DNA of 64,000 nt, from the NCBI RefSeq assembly GCF_000025725.1, contig NC_013943.1:2914001-2978000 (forward strand). The letters are read 5' to 3'. The notes under the pieces were generated by a model. It was not told the origin of the DNA, did not search any database, and saw only the letters and a program-made list of their open reading frames with translations. The stretch's first letter is position 1, and every line of letters starts with the position of its first letter. Positions 62,538 to 64,000 of this stretch are shown piece after piece. The position numbers and the translations under genes were made by a program. Source of the DNA: Denitrovibrio acetiphilus DSM 12809. GTDB lineage: Bacteria > Chrysiogenota > Deferribacteres > Deferribacterales > Geovibrionaceae.

Positions 62538-64000
62538 ATGTTAAAAAATGTCGCAAGAAAGATCTTCGGTTCATATGCAGACAGGTATACCAAAAAGCTG
62601 CTGCCGATGGTTCAGGAAATAAACTCTCTGGAAGAAAATATAAAGAAACTGTCTAACGAAGAGCTGAAAGCAAAAACGGATGAATTCCGTAAAGCTCTTG
62701 AAAACGGGAAGACAGAAGATGATATACTGACGGAGGCTTTTGCGGTTGCAAGAGAATCTTCTGTCCGCACCATGGGCATGAGACATTACGATGTTCAGAT
62801 GATGGGTGCATATGCACTGCACAAAGGCAAAATCGCAGAGATGAAAACCGGTGAGGGTAAAACTCTGGTGGCGACACTTGCAATGTACCTGAACGGCATC
62901 AGCGGAAAGGGCGCGCATCTCGTAACAGTAAACGACTACCTCGCAAGGCGGGATGCACAGTGGATGGCTCCTGTTTATCTCTTTCTCGGTCTTACAGTGG
63001 GGATCATCCAGCACATGGCATCATTCCGTGTGGAATGGGACAACGAAGAGGAACTAACCACAAAGATTGTCGAGTGCGACAGAGACGAAGCCTATGCCGC
63101 CGACATAACTTACGGTACAAACAACGAATTTGGCTTTGACTATCTACGTGACAATATGAAATCACCGAATGAACCCCTTGCACAGCGTCCGCTTCACTAT
63201 GCAATCGTAGATGAAGTCGACTCCATACTCATCGATGAAGCAAGAACACCTCTTATCATTTCCGGTCCTACAGAGAGCGGCACAGATCATTATTACGAAG
63301 TAAACAGTATTGTGAAAGACCTCGAACCACACAAACACTACAAACTGGACGAAAAGAACAAATCCGCACAGCTTATAGACGAAGGTATCAACGCAATCGA
63401 AGCAGCGATGAAAATTGATAACCTTTTTGATATCAAGTACGTTGATATGCTCCATCACTTTAACAACTCTATAAAAGCACACGCTCTTTATAAAAAGGAC
63501 GTGGATTATGTTGTAAAAGACGGAGAAGTTATTATTGTTGACGAATTCACCGGACGCCTCCAGCCGGGAAGGCGCTACGCAGACGGCATGCACCAGGCTC
63601 TTGAGGCAAAAGAGGGTGTTAAGATCGAAAGCGAAAACCAGACCCTCGCCTCCATCACCTTTCAGAACTATTTCCGTATGTATGAAAAGCTCTCCGGTAT
63701 GACTGGTACCGCACTTACAGAAGCACACGAATTTCTTTCTATATATAACCTCGAAGTTGCCGTTATCCCCACACACATGAAAATGATCAGAAAGGATAAT
63801 CCCGACGTCATCTTCCGCACTGTCACAGAAAAGCTGAACGCAATTGCCGACGAGATTGAAGAGATGCACAAAGAGGGGAGACCGGTTCTTGTGGGTACCA
63901 GCTCCATAGAAAAAACAGAGATAATAAGCTCCCTGCTGAATAAAAGAAAAATCAAACATGAAGTTCTCAACGCCAAAAATCACGAGCGTGAGGCAGAGAT
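62538..64000 (+). CDS. secA: Preprotein translocase ATPase SecA (5' part)
   Basis: The frame from ATG 62538 (GGAG upstream) stays open to the window edge, giving 487 residues of SecA, the motor that drives secretion through SecYEG. The N-terminus [20 protein letters not shown] is typical. Walker A is [13 protein letters not shown] (102-114). [49 protein letters not shown] (Walker B) and the preprotein cross-linking region up to [22 protein letters not shown] follow. The 3' part lies outside the window. Confidence 0.97.
   Translation, partial: MLKNVARKIFGSYADRYTKKLLPMVQEINSLEENIKKLSNEELKAKTDEFRKALENGKTEDDILTEAFAVARESSVRTMGMRHYDVQMMGAYALHKGKIAEMKTGEGKTLVATLAMYLNGISGKGAHLVTVNDYLARRDAQWMAPVYLFLGLTVGIIQHMASFRVEWDNEEELTTKIVECDRDEAYAADITYGTNNEFGFDYLRDNMKSPNEPLAQRPLHYAIVDEVDSILIDEARTPLIISGPTESGTDHYYEVNSIVKDLEPHKHYKLDEKNKSAQLIDEGINAIEAAMKIDNLFDIKYVDMLHHFNNSIKAHALYKKDVDYVVKDGEVIIVDEFTGRLQPGRRYADGMHQALEAKEGVKIESENQTLASITFQNYFRMYEKLSGMTGTALTEAHEFLSIYNLEVAVIPTHMKMIRKDNPDVIFRTVTEKLNAIADEIEEMHKEGRPVLVGTSSIEKTEIISSLLNKRKIKHEVLNAKNHEREAE

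Noticed and set aside
63162-63983. A 273-residue ORF on the minus strand
   Set aside because: It lies antisense to secA and has a Cys/Phe-rich, non-protein-like composition.
1-64000. CRISPR arrays, tRNA or rRNA genes, restriction or phage-defence genes
   Set aside because: No regularly spaced repeats, no cloverleaf-type sequence in the gaps, and no defence-family motifs in the coding regions were seen.

Overview
The window reads as chromosomal DNA of a Gram-negative (diderm) bacterium with moderate-to-low GC. Outer-membrane traits are plain: LpxC, an RND efflux pair, an O-antigen ligase, undecaprenyl-phosphate sugar transferases and beta-barrel-like proteins. The gene mix (DUF116 protein between fmt and htpX, RNase J, class II PPK2, NtrC-type regulators, NDH-2) would fit Deferribacterota such as Denitrovibrio or Geovibrio. 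That placement is an inference from gene style and was not tested by any search.

Layout. 0-7 kb: tail of an unknown gene, O-antigen ligase, an RND efflux permease/adaptor pair and a zinc alcohol dehydrogenase. 7-11 kb: the tight operon fmt-DUF116-htpX-rsmB. 11-15.4 kb: a histidine kinase/sigma54-activator pair coupled to an outer-membrane protein gene and followed by cysQ. 15.5-24 kb: NDH-2, a DHOD-like oxidoreductase, ftsK-uppP-rnj, and a TRIC-type channel with a FetB-like permease. 24-30 kb: PPK2-II, rfbA-rfbB, yajQ, a molybdopterin oxidoreductase with a thioesterase. 30-35.6 kb: orphan histidine kinase-glnE-tenI-like. 35.7-41 kb: a divergent phosphohexomutase, an enlarged WecA-type transferase and lpxC. 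41-44.5 kb: recA-recX-rplI-dnaB. 57.7-61.4 kb: hisB-hisH-hisA-pgpA-cinA. 61.5-64 kb: a protoglobin-like/PsiE fusion and the start of secA.

The most informative region is 44.8-57.7 kb, a surface-polysaccharide island. It makes GDP-mannose and the GDP-4-keto-6-deoxymannose branch (manB, manC, gmd, broken fcl), probably a dTDP-4-formamido-4,6-dideoxyhexose (RffA-type aminotransferase plus a PurN-like formyltransferase, fed by rfbA/rfbB at 25.6-27.6 kb), and carries glycosyltransferases. On its left it abuts the 3' remnant of thpR (ligT), which still lies next to recA. On its right it abuts cinA. cinA-thpR-recA is a known gene order in many bacteria, so the island appears to have split that cluster and destroyed the 5' part of thpR.

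Inside the island an apparently intact IS3/IS150-type element sits between two truncated genes, a GtrB-like glycosyltransferase missing its N-terminus and a GDP-fucose synthase missing its C-terminus. No clean target duplication is seen, as expected if an IS-adjacent deletion fused the two sides. A second, scrambled IS3 remnant lies near 46 kb. No tRNA, rRNA or CRISPR array was seen.
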